Source: Alphaproteobacteria bacterium UBA998 (GTDB lineage Bacteria > Pseudomonadota > Alphaproteobacteria > Rickettsiales > UBA998). From it: a DNA stretch of 32,878 nucleotides. This document shows positions 23,287 through 31,440 of the stretch, piece by piece (within the stretch, counting starts at the first letter, position 1; every line of letters begins with the position of its first letter). The notes below the pieces were generated by a model. The model ran no database searches. It worked only from the letters and a program-made list of their open reading frames with translations, and was not told the DNA's origin. The stretch covers positions 1,833-34,710 of the forward strand of contig DBAY01000023.1 of the NCBI GenBank assembly GCA_002291925.1. The letters run 5' to 3'. The translations under genes were made by a program, and so were the position numbers.

Positions 23287-24494
23287 CGACGCCCATCGCC
23301 CCGCCGGACTGGCTGCAGCGCCCCGCCGTACGGGCGGTGGCGATGGCCTTCGCCAAGGCGGAGCGGCCGCTGCGTTTCGTCGGCGGCGCGGTGCGCGATC
23401 ACCTGCTTGGCCGCCCGGTCGGTGACATTGACGCCGCCACCACCGCCACGCCGGACGAAACCCTCGCTCTGCTGTCGCGCGCCCGCATCAAGGCGGTGCC
23501 GACCGGCCTAGCGCATGGCACGGTGACAGCGGTGCATGAGGGCGCGACGCTGGAGATTACCACCCTGCGCCGGGACGTGGCCACCGATGGCCGCCACGCG
23601 GTGGTCGCCTTCACCGATGACTGGAAGGAGGATGCGGCGCGGCGGGATTTTACCGTCAACGCGCTCTACCTCGCGCCGGACGGCACGCTCTATGACTATT
23701 TTGGCGGCAGGGACGATCTGGCGCGCGGCGTGATCCGCTTCATTGGCGAGCCCTCCGCGCGCATCGCGGAGGATTACCTGCGCATCCTGCGCTATTTCCG
23801 CTTCCTCGCCACGCATGGGCGCGAGCCGGCCGAGGTGACGGCGCTGGCGGCATGCGAATCGGCGGCGCTGGAATTGCTGAACCTCTCGGGTGAGCGCATC
23901 CGGCAGGAGATGCTGAAGCTGCTTGCGGCCTCACAGCCGCTGGCCGCGCTGGAGGTGATGCAGGGCAGCGGCGTGCTTTCCGTGGTCACCGGCCACGCCT
24001 TCGAGCTGGCGCGCCTGACGCCACTGCTGGCGCAGGAAGCAACGCTCGGCCAGCCGCCACATCCGCTGGTGCGCCTCGCGCTGCTGCTGCGGGGGGCGGG
24101 GCAGGGCGAGGCGCTGGCTGAAGCCATTGCGCGGCGCTGGAAGCTCTCCACGAAAGAAGCGCGGCTCCTGCAGGCGCTGGTCACGCAGCCGCTCCCTGCG
24201 CCGCTCGATGCGCCCGCCGTACGACGGCTCGCCTATCTGCACGGCCCGGAATGGGCGGGCCCACTGTTGCAGGTTGCCGCGGCAGAGCAGGGGATGCCCC
24301 CGCCTACGCTGGCGGCACTGTGGCAGGAGACGGCGGGCTGGGTGCCGCCGCGCCTGCCGGTTTCCGGCGAGGATTTGAAAGCGCGCGGCCTTGGCGCGGG
24401 CCCAGCCTTGGGGAAAGCCCTGCGCGCGCTGGAGGAGCGCTGGATCGCCAGCGATTTCACCCTCACGCGCGACGCCTTGCTGGCCACCCTGTAA
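23283..24494 (+). CDS. cca: tRNA nucleotidyltransferase (CCA-adding) / poly(A) polymerase family
   Basis: This class II nucleotidyltransferase family adds or repairs the CCA end of tRNA; some members are poly(A) polymerases. The 403-residue protein has the catalytic signature FVGGAVRDHLLG (about residues 32-43) and GDIDAAT (47-53), with D48 and D50 as metal ligands, then EITTLRRDV and the RRDFTVNALYL motif that supports nucleotide selection. A helical RNA-binding body follows. I set the start at the ATG at 23283, coupled to the upstream gene; the frame is open for 183 codons further upstream, but there it overlaps two other genes and has no family similarity. CCA-adding versus poly(A) activity is not resolved by the motifs I can see. 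Confidence 0.92.
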   Translation: MTTPIAPPDWLQRPAVRAVAMAFAKAERPLRFVGGAVRDHLLGRPVGDIDAATTATPDETLALLSRARIKAVPTGLAHGTVTAVHEGATLEITTLRRDVATDGRHAVVAFTDDWKEDAARRDFTVNALYLAPDGTLYDYFGGRDDLARGVIRFIGEPSARIAEDYLRILRYFRFLATHGREPAEVTALAACESAALELLNLSGERIRQEMLKLLAASQPLAALEVMQGSGVLSVVTGHAFELARLTPLLAQEATLGQPPHPLVRLALLLRGAGQGEALAEAIARRWKLSTKEARLLQALVTQPLPAPLDAPAVRRLAYLHGPEWAGPLLQVAAAEQGMPPPTLAALWQETAGWVPPRLPVSGEDLKARGLGAGPALGKALRALEERWIASDFTLTRDALLATL

Positions 24495-24615
24495 AAAGCG
24501 TGGCCGCGCCACAACACTGCCTCGCCTTTGCGGCCCATTCCGTCTTTACCGCTGATTTTATTGATTTGTTAACAGGTGGTCGGTAAGGTCAAACAAAAAT
24601 TAAACGAGGAAATTC

Positions 24616-25347
24616 ATGGAAACTTCCATCCTGATCGTCGAGGACGAAGCCGCGATTGTCACCATGCTGCGCTACAATCTGGAGCGCGAGGGCTTCCGCG
24701 TCTATTCCACCGGGGACGGCGAGGAAGCCATCACCATGGTGAAGGAATACAAGCCCGACATCATCGTGCTGGACTGGATGCTGCCCTCCATGACCGGCAT
24801 CGAGGTGTGCAAGCATCTGCGCTGGAATAACGACACCAAGAACATCCCCATCATCATACTCTCCGCACGCGGTGAGGAAGGAGACCGCATCCGCGGCCTC
24901 GACGTCGGCGCTGACGATTACATGGTGAAGCCTTTCTCGCCGGGCGAGCTGATTTCGCGCATCCGCGCCGTCTTCCGCCGCATCCGCCCCTCGCTGACCG
25001 AGCAGAAGCTGGAGTTCGCGGGCATCGTCATGGACATCTCCACCCACAAGGTGACGCGCGACGGCACGGAAGTGCATCTCTCGCCGACCGAGTTCGGCCT
25101 GTTGCGCTATCTGATGGAGCATCCGGGCCGCGTATTCTCCCGCGAGCAGCTGCTCGACGCCGTGTGGGGCCATGATATTTACGTGGAACTGCGTACCGTC
25201 GACGTGCATATCCGCCGCCTGCGCAAGGCGCTGAATTATGACGGAAAGCAGCCGGACCTCGTGCGCACCGTGCGCTCGGCGGGCTATGCGCTGGAGGAAA
25301 ACCCCGGCGGCAAGAATTACGTGAATTCGGACGGCGAAGACGCCTGA
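24616..25347 (+). CDS. phoB: PhoB-like response regulator
   Basis: PhoB is the response regulator of phosphate starvation, binding Pho boxes upstream of target genes. The 243-residue protein has an N-terminal receiver domain with the acidic pocket (D10, E11), phosphoacceptor D53 (VLDWMLPSMTG) and signalling residues S83 and K105 (VKPFSPGEL), then an OmpR/PhoB winged-helix domain (about residues 145-230) with LSPTEFGLLRYL and VDVHIRRLRKAL. GAGG precedes the ATG by 6 bp. Downstream lies a PhoX-type phosphatase, which fits a phosphate role. No PhoR kinase or pst genes are in the window. No clear Pho box was found in the upstream 120 bp. Confidence 0.88.
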   Translation: METSILIVEDEAAIVTMLRYNLEREGFRVYSTGDGEEAITMVKEYKPDIIVLDWMLPSMTGIEVCKHLRWNNDTKNIPIIILSARGEEGDRIRGLDVGADDYMVKPFSPGELISRIRAVFRRIRPSLTEQKLEFAGIVMDISTHKVTRDGTEVHLSPTEFGLLRYLMEHPGRVFSREQLLDAVWGHDIYVELRTVDVHIRRLRKALNYDGKQPDLVRTVRSAGYALEENPGGKNYVNSDGEDA

Positions 25348-25407
25348 GGCATCCGGCGCGGGGCCTTTACCGGGCGGGCCGCATCCTGTATATAAAGGAC
25401 AATGCAT

Positions 25408-27300
25408 ATGTCCGATCCGTCCCCGAAGAACACCCAGCCGACGCTGGAACAGGTCATGCTCAGCCGCCGCCAATTCCTGGGGCTGGCCGGGGCGGCGGGT
25501 GCGGCGGCCTTGGCCCTGCCCGGCCGCGCGCTGGCGGCCTCCAGCCTCACGCCTTCCACGCTGACCTTTACCGAGATCGCCAAGCGTTTGGCGCCGGAGC
25601 CTGCCGTGGCACCGGGCTACTCGGTATTACCGCTCATCTCGTGGGGAGACCCGCTGTTCGACCAGGGGGCGGGCTTCGACCCGGCCCGCCAGTCACCGGA
25701 GGATCAGGCCCGCCGGTTCGGCTACAATAATGACTTCACCGCCTATATGCCGCTGGAAGAGAATTCCAGCACGCACGGCCTGCTCTGCGTGAATCATGAA
25801 TACACCATCCTGCGGCTGATGTTCGCCAAGCTGGAGAAGACCAACGAGCGCTTCATGGCCACCGAAGCGCAGGGGCGCATTGAGCAGGAAGCGCATGGCT
25901 GCAGCGTGGTGGAAATCCGCCAGACGCCTGAAAAAGGCTGGCGCGCGCTGGAATCCGGCACCTATAACCGTCGCATCACCGCCACCACGCCCATCGCGGT
26001 GCGCGGGCCGGCGGCGGGCCATGCAAGGCTGCGCACGAAAGCCGACCCCGCCGGCACGCGCATCCTCGGCACGCTCGCCAATTGCGCGGGAGGTGTCACG
26101 CCATGGGGCACGGTGCTGACCTGCGAGGAGAATTTCGATCAGTATTTCGCCAATGTCCCCGATGGGCATGCGGATGGCGATCTGTGGAAGCGCTATACCA
26201 TCGGCAATGACCCCTATTACAACTGGCACCTGTTTGATACGCGCTTTGATGTGACGAAGGAGCCCAACGAATGCAACCGCTTCGGCTGGGTGGTGGAATA
26301 CGACCCCTACGACCCCGCCTCCACCCCCGTCAAGCGCACCGCGCTCGGCCGCTTCAAGCATGAATGTGCCACCTGCGTCGTGGCGCCTGATGGCCGCGTC
26401 GCGGTCTATTCGGGGGACGACCAGGTGTTCGAATATATCTACCGCTTCGTCACCGCGAAGCCGTACGACCCCCAAAACCGTGCCGCCAACCGTCACCTGC
26501 TGGATGAGGGCACCTTGTCGGTGGCCCAGTTCAAAGCAGACGGCACGCTGCGCTGGCTGCCGCTGATTCACGGCGAGGGGCCGCTGACGGCGGAAAACGG
26601 CTTTACCAGCCAGGCGGAAGTGGTGATCTATGCCCGCCGCGCCGCGGACCTGGTCGGGGCGACGCCGATGGACCGGCCGGAGGATGTGGAGGTCACGCGC
26701 ACGGGCCGCGTCTATGCCTCGCTGACGAAGAACAAGGACCGCAAGAAGTCGCAGCGCCTGCCGTCCAACCGCCGCGGGCCAAACCCGTTTGGCCATATCA
26801 TCGAGATGATTCCGCCCAAGGTGGCAGGCGGCCGCGACCATACCGCCGAGACCTACCGCTGGGACATCTTCCTCGAGGGCGGCAACCCTGCCGAGCCTAC
26901 GCACGAGGCCTATTACCGCGAGCGCCCAAGCGTCAATGGCTGGCTTACCAATCCGGACAACCTCACCTCGGACGCGCATGGCAATCTGTGGATCTGCACC
27001 GACGGGCAGCAGGAAGCCGTCGGCACCAGCGAGGGCATCTACGCCGCCCCCACCTCGGGCGAGGAGCGTGGCAAGCCGAAGCTCTTCTTCACCGCCCCCA
27101 TCGGCGCGGAGGTCACCGGCCCCAGCTTTACGCCGGACGGGCGTACGCTGTTTGTTTCCGTACAGCATCCCGGCGAGGACCCGGAGGATTCTACTTACGA
27201 GCAGCCTTCCACCCGCTGGCCAGATGATCTGCCCGCTCGGCCGCCGCGCCCCACGGTGGTGGCCATCACCAAGGATGATGGCGGCATCATTGGCAGCTGA
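25408..27300 (+). CDS. phoX: PhoX-type alkaline phosphatase (DUF839 family)
   Basis: PhoX is a calcium-dependent alkaline phosphatase exported by the Tat system and often controlled by PhoB. The 630-residue precursor has a Tat signal SRRQFLGLAG (19-28), an Ala-rich hydrophobic part and a cleavage site after ALA near residue 43. Several stretches fit the family: ENSSTHGLLCVNHEY, NCAGGVTPWGTVLTCEENFDQYF, and the metal-site-like NPDNLTSDAHGNLWICTDG near the C-terminus. An ATG at 25402 is possible; AAAGGA sits 8 bp before 25408, the better spacing. phoB is immediately upstream. The only question is its exact subfamily and substrate. Confidence 0.88.
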   Translation: MSDPSPKNTQPTLEQVMLSRRQFLGLAGAAGAAALALPGRALAASSLTPSTLTFTEIAKRLAPEPAVAPGYSVLPLISWGDPLFDQGAGFDPARQSPEDQARRFGYNNDFTAYMPLEENSSTHGLLCVNHEYTILRLMFAKLEKTNERFMATEAQGRIEQEAHGCSVVEIRQTPEKGWRALESGTYNRRITATTPIAVRGPAAGHARLRTKADPAGTRILGTLANCAGGVTPWGTVLTCEENFDQYFANVPDGHADGDLWKRYTIGNDPYYNWHLFDTRFDVTKEPNECNRFGWVVEYDPYDPASTPVKRTALGRFKHECATCVVAPDGRVAVYSGDDQVFEYIYRFVTAKPYDPQNRAANRHLLDEGTLSVAQFKADGTLRWLPLIHGEGPLTAENGFTSQAEVVIYARRAADLVGATPMDRPEDVEVTRTGRVYASLTKNKDRKKSQRLPSNRRGPNPFGHIIEMIPPKVAGGRDHTAETYRWDIFLEGGNPAEPTHEAYYRERPSVNGWLTNPDNLTSDAHGNLWICTDGQQEAVGTSEGIYAAPTSGEERGKPKLFFTAPIGAEVTGPSFTPDGRTLFVSVQHPGEDPEDSTYEQPSTRWPDDLPARPPRPTVVAITKDDGGIIGS

Positions 27301-27382
27301 CGCAAAGCTGCGCCTGATATACCCAAAACGCGGAATCAAGCGTAAATTCTGCGGCTTGTTAATGCCCCGCTGACGGCTTTTA

Positions 27383-27411
27383 TTGGAAAACTTCCTGTTT
27401 TCTGATATGAC
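27383..27411 (+). promoter_or_regulatory. Candidate promoter of the type I secretion genes
   Basis: TTGGAA (27383-27388) and TATGAC (27406-27411) are 17 bp apart, about 65 bp before the secretion ABC transporter start. Both are partial matches to sigma-70. The 176-bp gap also contains a hairpin (CGCGGAAT, 27329-27336, with ATTCTGCG, 27346-27353; seven of eight pairs) that might terminate the upstream phosphatase gene. Confidence 0.35.
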
Positions 27412-27476
27412 TAAGGAATGGTGCCGTGTGAACTCTCCGCCAGTTTGTCTCCGCGCCTTCCTTTCCTCGTGCAGAC

Positions 27477-29249
27477 ATGATCATGGCCGCTCCCCAATTT
27501 ACTCCTGTTGAAGACCACCTGAGACCTTACCTCCTTCGCGCCCGCCGCACCTTCCTTTACGCATGGCTTTTCTCTTTCTGTGCCAGCCTGTTCATGCTGG
27601 CATTGCCGCTTTACTCGCTGCAGGTGCTGGACCGCGTGCTCTCCAGCCATTCTATCGAAACGCTGCTGATGCTGACCCTCATTATCGGCACGGGCATCAT
27701 CTTCTACGGCATGTTCTCCGCGCTGCGCACCAGCCTGCTCAATCAGGTCGGACACTGGCTAGACTATGCGCTCGCCCCCAAATTGCTGGAGGATGCCATC
27801 ACCAAATCCTCGCTCGGCCAGTATGTCAGCGCAGCCCAACACCAACGTGATCTTGGCCAGATCAAATCGTTCATCTCTGGCGGGCTTGGCACGCTGATGG
27901 ATGTGCCTTGGTCGATGGTGTTCCTGCTCGTCATCTATCTTATCAGTCCGGCTCTTGGCTTTCTTACCGTGGTTGGCATGGTGGTGCTGATCGCGTTTGG
28001 TGTCATCAATGAATATGCAACGAAGAAGATCACCGAACAATCCAGCGAGGGGATGCTTAAAAGTAACATTCTCGCTGACACCGCCAGCCGTAATGCCGAG
28101 GCCGTGGAAACGATGGGCATGATGGGCAATATCATAGCCCATTGGCAGCGCTTCCAGAAACCAGCGGGTGAGTACGCTGAACGTGGTGCGGCGCGCGCCA
28201 ACATGGTGCAGTCCATCGCCAAGATTGTCCGGCTGTTCCTGCAGATTGCCGTCACGGGCATCGGCGCGTGGCTGGCGCTGCATAACGAAATCACGGTGGG
28301 CGGCATGATTGCTTCGTCCATCCTTGTCGGCCGGGCGCTGGCGCCGTTTGAGCAGGCCATTGCGCTGTGGAAAAGTTTTCTGAGCGCCCGCGAATCTTAC
28401 CATCGCCTCAATAGCGCACTCGCCACTGCCACCCAGCTGGAGCGCGGCACGTTGGAGCTGCCGGAGCCGGAAGGGCATATTTCGGTGGAGAACCTGATCT
28501 ACACCCCGCCGAAAGCCGCGCCTATCATCAAGGGCGTGACCTTCCGCATCAGCGCGGGCGAGTCGCTTGGCATCATCGGCCCTTCAGCGGCGGGAAAGTC
28601 AACACTTTCCAAGCTTATCATGGGCCTGCTGCCGCCGAGCCATGGCGCGGCGCGGCTGGACGGCGCGGAAACGTTCAAATGGAACCGCGCCAATTTCGGC
28701 AAGTATGTTGGTTACATGCCGCAGCAGGTGGATCTGTTCTCAGGCACCATCAAAGACAATATCGCTCGCATGGACTTGGACGCGCCAATGGACAAGGTGA
28801 TTCACGCCGCGCAGATGGCGGGGGTGCATGACATGATCCTGCGCCTGCCCAACGGTTACGAGACGCAGTATGACCAGATGCGCTACAGCCTGTCCCCCGG
28901 CCAGCGCCAGCGCATCGGTTTGGCGCGTGCGCTCTATGGCAATCCGAAATTCGTGCTGCTCGATGAGCCCAACACCAACCTCGACGGCGACGGCGAGCGC
29001 GCACTGCTCGGCGCGCTTACCCGCATGAAGCAGGCAGGCATCACCTTCATCGTGGTGGCGCACCGGCCGACCATTGTCTCAATGGTCGACAAAATTCTTG
29101 TGCTGAAGGCGGGCACGGTGGAGCGCTTCGGTCCGCGCGATGAGGTGCTGCGCATGTACACCCCGGCCGGCGTCCGGCAGTCCGCGCCAGCGCAAGGCAG
29201 CGGGGATCCGTCCAGCCTGCCGCACGCAGCGGAAGGAGGTATCGCATGA
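27477..29249 (+). CDS. Type I secretion ABC transporter (PrtD/HlyB-like)
   Basis: This 590-residue protein is a type I secretion ATPase. It has an N-terminal membrane domain with several hydrophobic helices (about residues 20-45, 55-75, 150-180, 250-290) and a C-terminal ABC domain: Walker A GPSAAGKST (368-376), signature SPGQRQ (473-478), Walker B LLDEP (around 496) and the switch H in VVAHRPTI. There is no N-terminal peptidase-like domain as in bacteriocin exporters, so PrtD-like. The downstream HlyD partner overlaps its stop by 4 bp, and both should be one operon. No outer-membrane TolC or cargo protein is in the window. The start is either ATG at 27477 or 27483. Confidence 0.94.
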   Translation: MIMAAPQFTPVEDHLRPYLLRARRTFLYAWLFSFCASLFMLALPLYSLQVLDRVLSSHSIETLLMLTLIIGTGIIFYGMFSALRTSLLNQVGHWLDYALAPKLLEDAITKSSLGQYVSAAQHQRDLGQIKSFISGGLGTLMDVPWSMVFLLVIYLISPALGFLTVVGMVVLIAFGVINEYATKKITEQSSEGMLKSNILADTASRNAEAVETMGMMGNIIAHWQRFQKPAGEYAERGAARANMVQSIAKIVRLFLQIAVTGIGAWLALHNEITVGGMIASSILVGRALAPFEQAIALWKSFLSARESYHRLNSALATATQLERGTLELPEPEGHISVENLIYTPPKAAPIIKGVTFRISAGESLGIIGPSAAGKSTLSKLIMGLLPPSHGAARLDGAETFKWNRANFGKYVGYMPQQVDLFSGTIKDNIARMDLDAPMDKVIHAAQMAGVHDMILRLPNGYETQYDQMRYSLSPGQRQRIGLARALYGNPKFVLLDEPNTNLDGDGERALLGALTRMKQAGITFIVVAHRPTIVSMVDKILVLKAGTVERFGPRDEVLRMYTPAGVRQSAPAQGSGDPSSLPHAAEGGIA

Positions 29250-30658
29250 ACGAGCCGATCATGGAGCAGGCGCCTTCTCGTTTCAGTGTCCTCGCTGATC
29301 GCTTCATTGCATTTGTCGACCAGCTAGGTGAGCGCATTTCGCCCCGCGTCAATGGGGTGGAGGTGACGCCGGAATCGATTGCGCGTCCGACGATCCTTTT
29401 TGGTGTTACCGCCATGGCGCTTATTTTTGGCATCATGGTGTTCTGGTCGGCGGTGGCACCGCTCAACAGTGCCGCGGTGGCCACCGGCAGCGTGATTCTG
29501 GACTCCAACAAGAAGACCATCCAGCATTTGGAAGGTGGCATTGTGGACCGGATTTACGTCCGGGAGGGCGAATTCGTGGAGAAGAATCAGCCGCTCATCC
29601 GGTTGGACGAAACGGCTGCCAAGTCGCGTTACGACTTGCTGAAGAGCCAGTTTATCACCTTTAAAGCGGCGGAGGCACGCCTGCTGGCTGAGCGGGACAA
29701 ACAGGGTGACATTGCGTTTAGCAAGGAGCTGCTCGCACTGGAGGACAAGAACAGCATCGTGCGAGAGAACCTTGACAGCCAGCGCCGCCTGTTTGAATCG
29801 CGCCGCCTGAACGTGGAAGGCAAGACCTCCGTCCTGCAGCAGAAGATTGAGCAGAGCCGTCGAGAAATCCTTGGCCTGCAGGCTCAGCAGGCTTCCACCG
29901 AACAGCAGGTCCGACTTATCCGCGACGAGCTGGCGGGCGTCCGTAAGCTCTATGCGTCACACAACGTGAGTATTCAGCGGCTGAAAGCACTGGAACGCGA
30001 GGAGGCCAACCTCACGGGCCAGCGTGGTGAATATGTCGCCATGATCTCACGTGCGGAGCAGGCCATTGCCGAGGCGGAAATCGAGATTTTGAACTTGAAG
30101 AACGAATTTGAGAAGGATGTAGTGGAGGAGCTGCGCGAGACACAGACGCAGCTCGCCGATCTAGAAGAGCGTATCCGCGCCAGTGCTGACCAGTTCCAGC
30201 GCATCGTCATCGCCGCGCCGCTGGCGGGCACCATCACCGACCTGAAGGTGCATACCGTGGGCGGTGTCATCTCGCCGGGAGAGAAGATCGCCGATATCGT
30301 GCCGCAGGATGACAAGCTGATCATCGAGGCAAAGGTACAGCCGCAGGACATTGATGTGGTGCATGCTGGCCTGGTGGCACGCGTACGCCTCTCCGCCTAC
30401 AAGACGCGCAACGTACCGCCCGTAGATGGCATCGTGCGTCATGTCTCTGCCGACCGCTTTACCGATGAGCGTACAGGGCAAAGCTATTACCTGGCGCGCA
30501 TCGAGGTAGATGAGAGTGAGCTGAAGGAACTGCAGAATGTAAAGCTTTATCCCGGCATGCCGACCGAGGTACTAATCGTCACCGGCGAGCGGACGCTGCT
30601 CTCCTACCTGTTCTCGCCGATCACCGATTCCTTCAACAAGGCATTCCGCGAGCAATAA
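29246..30658 (+). CDS. HlyD-family membrane fusion protein of type I secretion
   Basis: This 470-residue protein bridges the secretion ATPase and the outer-membrane channel. It has a cytoplasmic N-terminus (about 45 residues), one transmembrane helix (TILFGVTAMALIFGIMVFWSAV, about 49-70), a lipoyl-like half (GGIVDRIYVREGEFVEKNQPLIRLD), long periplasmic coiled-coil hairpins with heptads (about 120-310), a second lipoyl half (APLAGTITDLKVHTVGGVISPGEKI) and a beta-barrel domain. It starts at the ATG of ATGA overlapping the transporter. Its stop faces the methyltransferase gene 26 bp away. Family assignment is secure; cargo is unknown. Confidence 0.95.
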   Translation: MNEPIMEQAPSRFSVLADRFIAFVDQLGERISPRVNGVEVTPESIARPTILFGVTAMALIFGIMVFWSAVAPLNSAAVATGSVILDSNKKTIQHLEGGIVDRIYVREGEFVEKNQPLIRLDETAAKSRYDLLKSQFITFKAAEARLLAERDKQGDIAFSKELLALEDKNSIVRENLDSQRRLFESRRLNVEGKTSVLQQKIEQSRREILGLQAQQASTEQQVRLIRDELAGVRKLYASHNVSIQRLKALEREEANLTGQRGEYVAMISRAEQAIAEAEIEILNLKNEFEKDVVEELRETQTQLADLEERIRASADQFQRIVIAAPLAGTITDLKVHTVGGVISPGEKIADIVPQDDKLIIEAKVQPQDIDVVHAGLVARVRLSAYKTRNVPPVDGIVRHVSADRFTDERTGQSYYLARIEVDESELKELQNVKLYPGMPTEVLIVTGERTLLSYLFSPITDSFNKAFREQ

Positions 30659-30684
30659 GGCGGTGCACCGGAAAATACAGCTGC

Positions 30685-31440
30685 CTACTGGCGCAAACCC
30701 AAAGGCTTCCACATTGCCGGTGGCAGATCCAGATCATCCGGGAGTCCATTCGCGCCCACCAAAGGCTTGGTTCCCGGAAGGGCCTCCGCCCGGGGCACCT
30801 GTGGCGGGCGAGGGGCTTCGACCTCGCTCGGCGGCCCCATCGCGATGCGCTCCACGCGCTCGGGATGACCATAAGGGAATTTGAACCCGACCGCGGTGAT
30901 TTCATATCCTTTGCGCTGCACGGCGATATTGGTGAAGCCGCACTCGCGCAACATTCCTCCCAGCTGTTCATGCGTGAAGCCGCTGCGATGCTGGAAGTGG
31001 GGTTCCCCCTGCGCGATACCGCTGCGAAGCCCGTAAAGCAGGTCCAAGGGGGTGATCGCACCCACTTTCGTATCATAAAGCGGGTGCAACGGCTGGTTGT
31101 TGGCAACATAGACGGAAGCCAGCTGGGCATTGGGCACAGTGAGGATGGCGCAGCCTTCATCCTTTAGCACGCGCAGGGCTTCTTTCAGAATTTGCGCCAC
31201 CAGGTGCAGCGGGAAGCGTTGCAGGACCTGCGGCAGCATGACCGCATCAACGGTGGCATCCGCCACCCCATCCAGACGTTCCAGGGGGCCGTGAATGTCG
31301 GGCTGCACCCGTGCATCGCAATCATAGCGTATCTCCTGCCAGAGCGCGGGCGGAAACTGTGCCTCGAAGCGGCCGGGGGTGGCGGACATCCAGCCCAGCT
31401 GCAGGACGGTCTTGCGGGAGGCGGCGGCTTCAGGCGGCAT
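30685..31440 (-). CDS. Class I SAM-dependent methyltransferase-like protein
   Basis: This 251-residue protein resembles class I methyltransferases of the Methyltransf_11 type. The region VDAVMLPQVLQRFPLHLVAQILKEALRVLKDEGCAILTVPN matches motifs II and III of that fold. Motif I, usually a D-x-G-x-G loop, is degenerate (LQLGWMSATPG), so cofactor binding is uncertain. The ATG at 31440 is chosen because GGACGC is close upstream; the frame overlaps the glycosyltransferase end by 11 bp, and ATG at 31455 is also possible. It is in one operon with the glycosyltransferase and probably acts on a glycan or surface molecule. The DNA composition is like the rest. Confidence 0.72.
   Translation of the reverse strand: MPPEAAASRKTVLQLGWMSATPGRFEAQFPPALWQEIRYDCDARVQPDIHGPLERLDGVADATVDAVMLPQVLQRFPLHLVAQILKEALRVLKDEGCAILTVPNAQLASVYVANNQPLHPLYDTKVGAITPLDLLYGLRSGIAQGEPHFQHRSGFTHEQLGGMLRECGFTNIAVQRKGYEITAVGFKFPYGHPERVERIAMGPPSEVEAPRPPQVPRAEALPGTKPLVGANGLPDDLDLPPAMWKPLGLRQ

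Noticed and set aside
24495..24520. Hairpin GTGGC / GCCAC after cca as a terminator
   Set aside because: The stem is only 5 bp and is not followed by a T-run.
25693..27339. Minus-strand open frame of 548 codons opposite phoX
   Set aside because: Antisense shadow of a well-supported PhoX gene with no family similarity.
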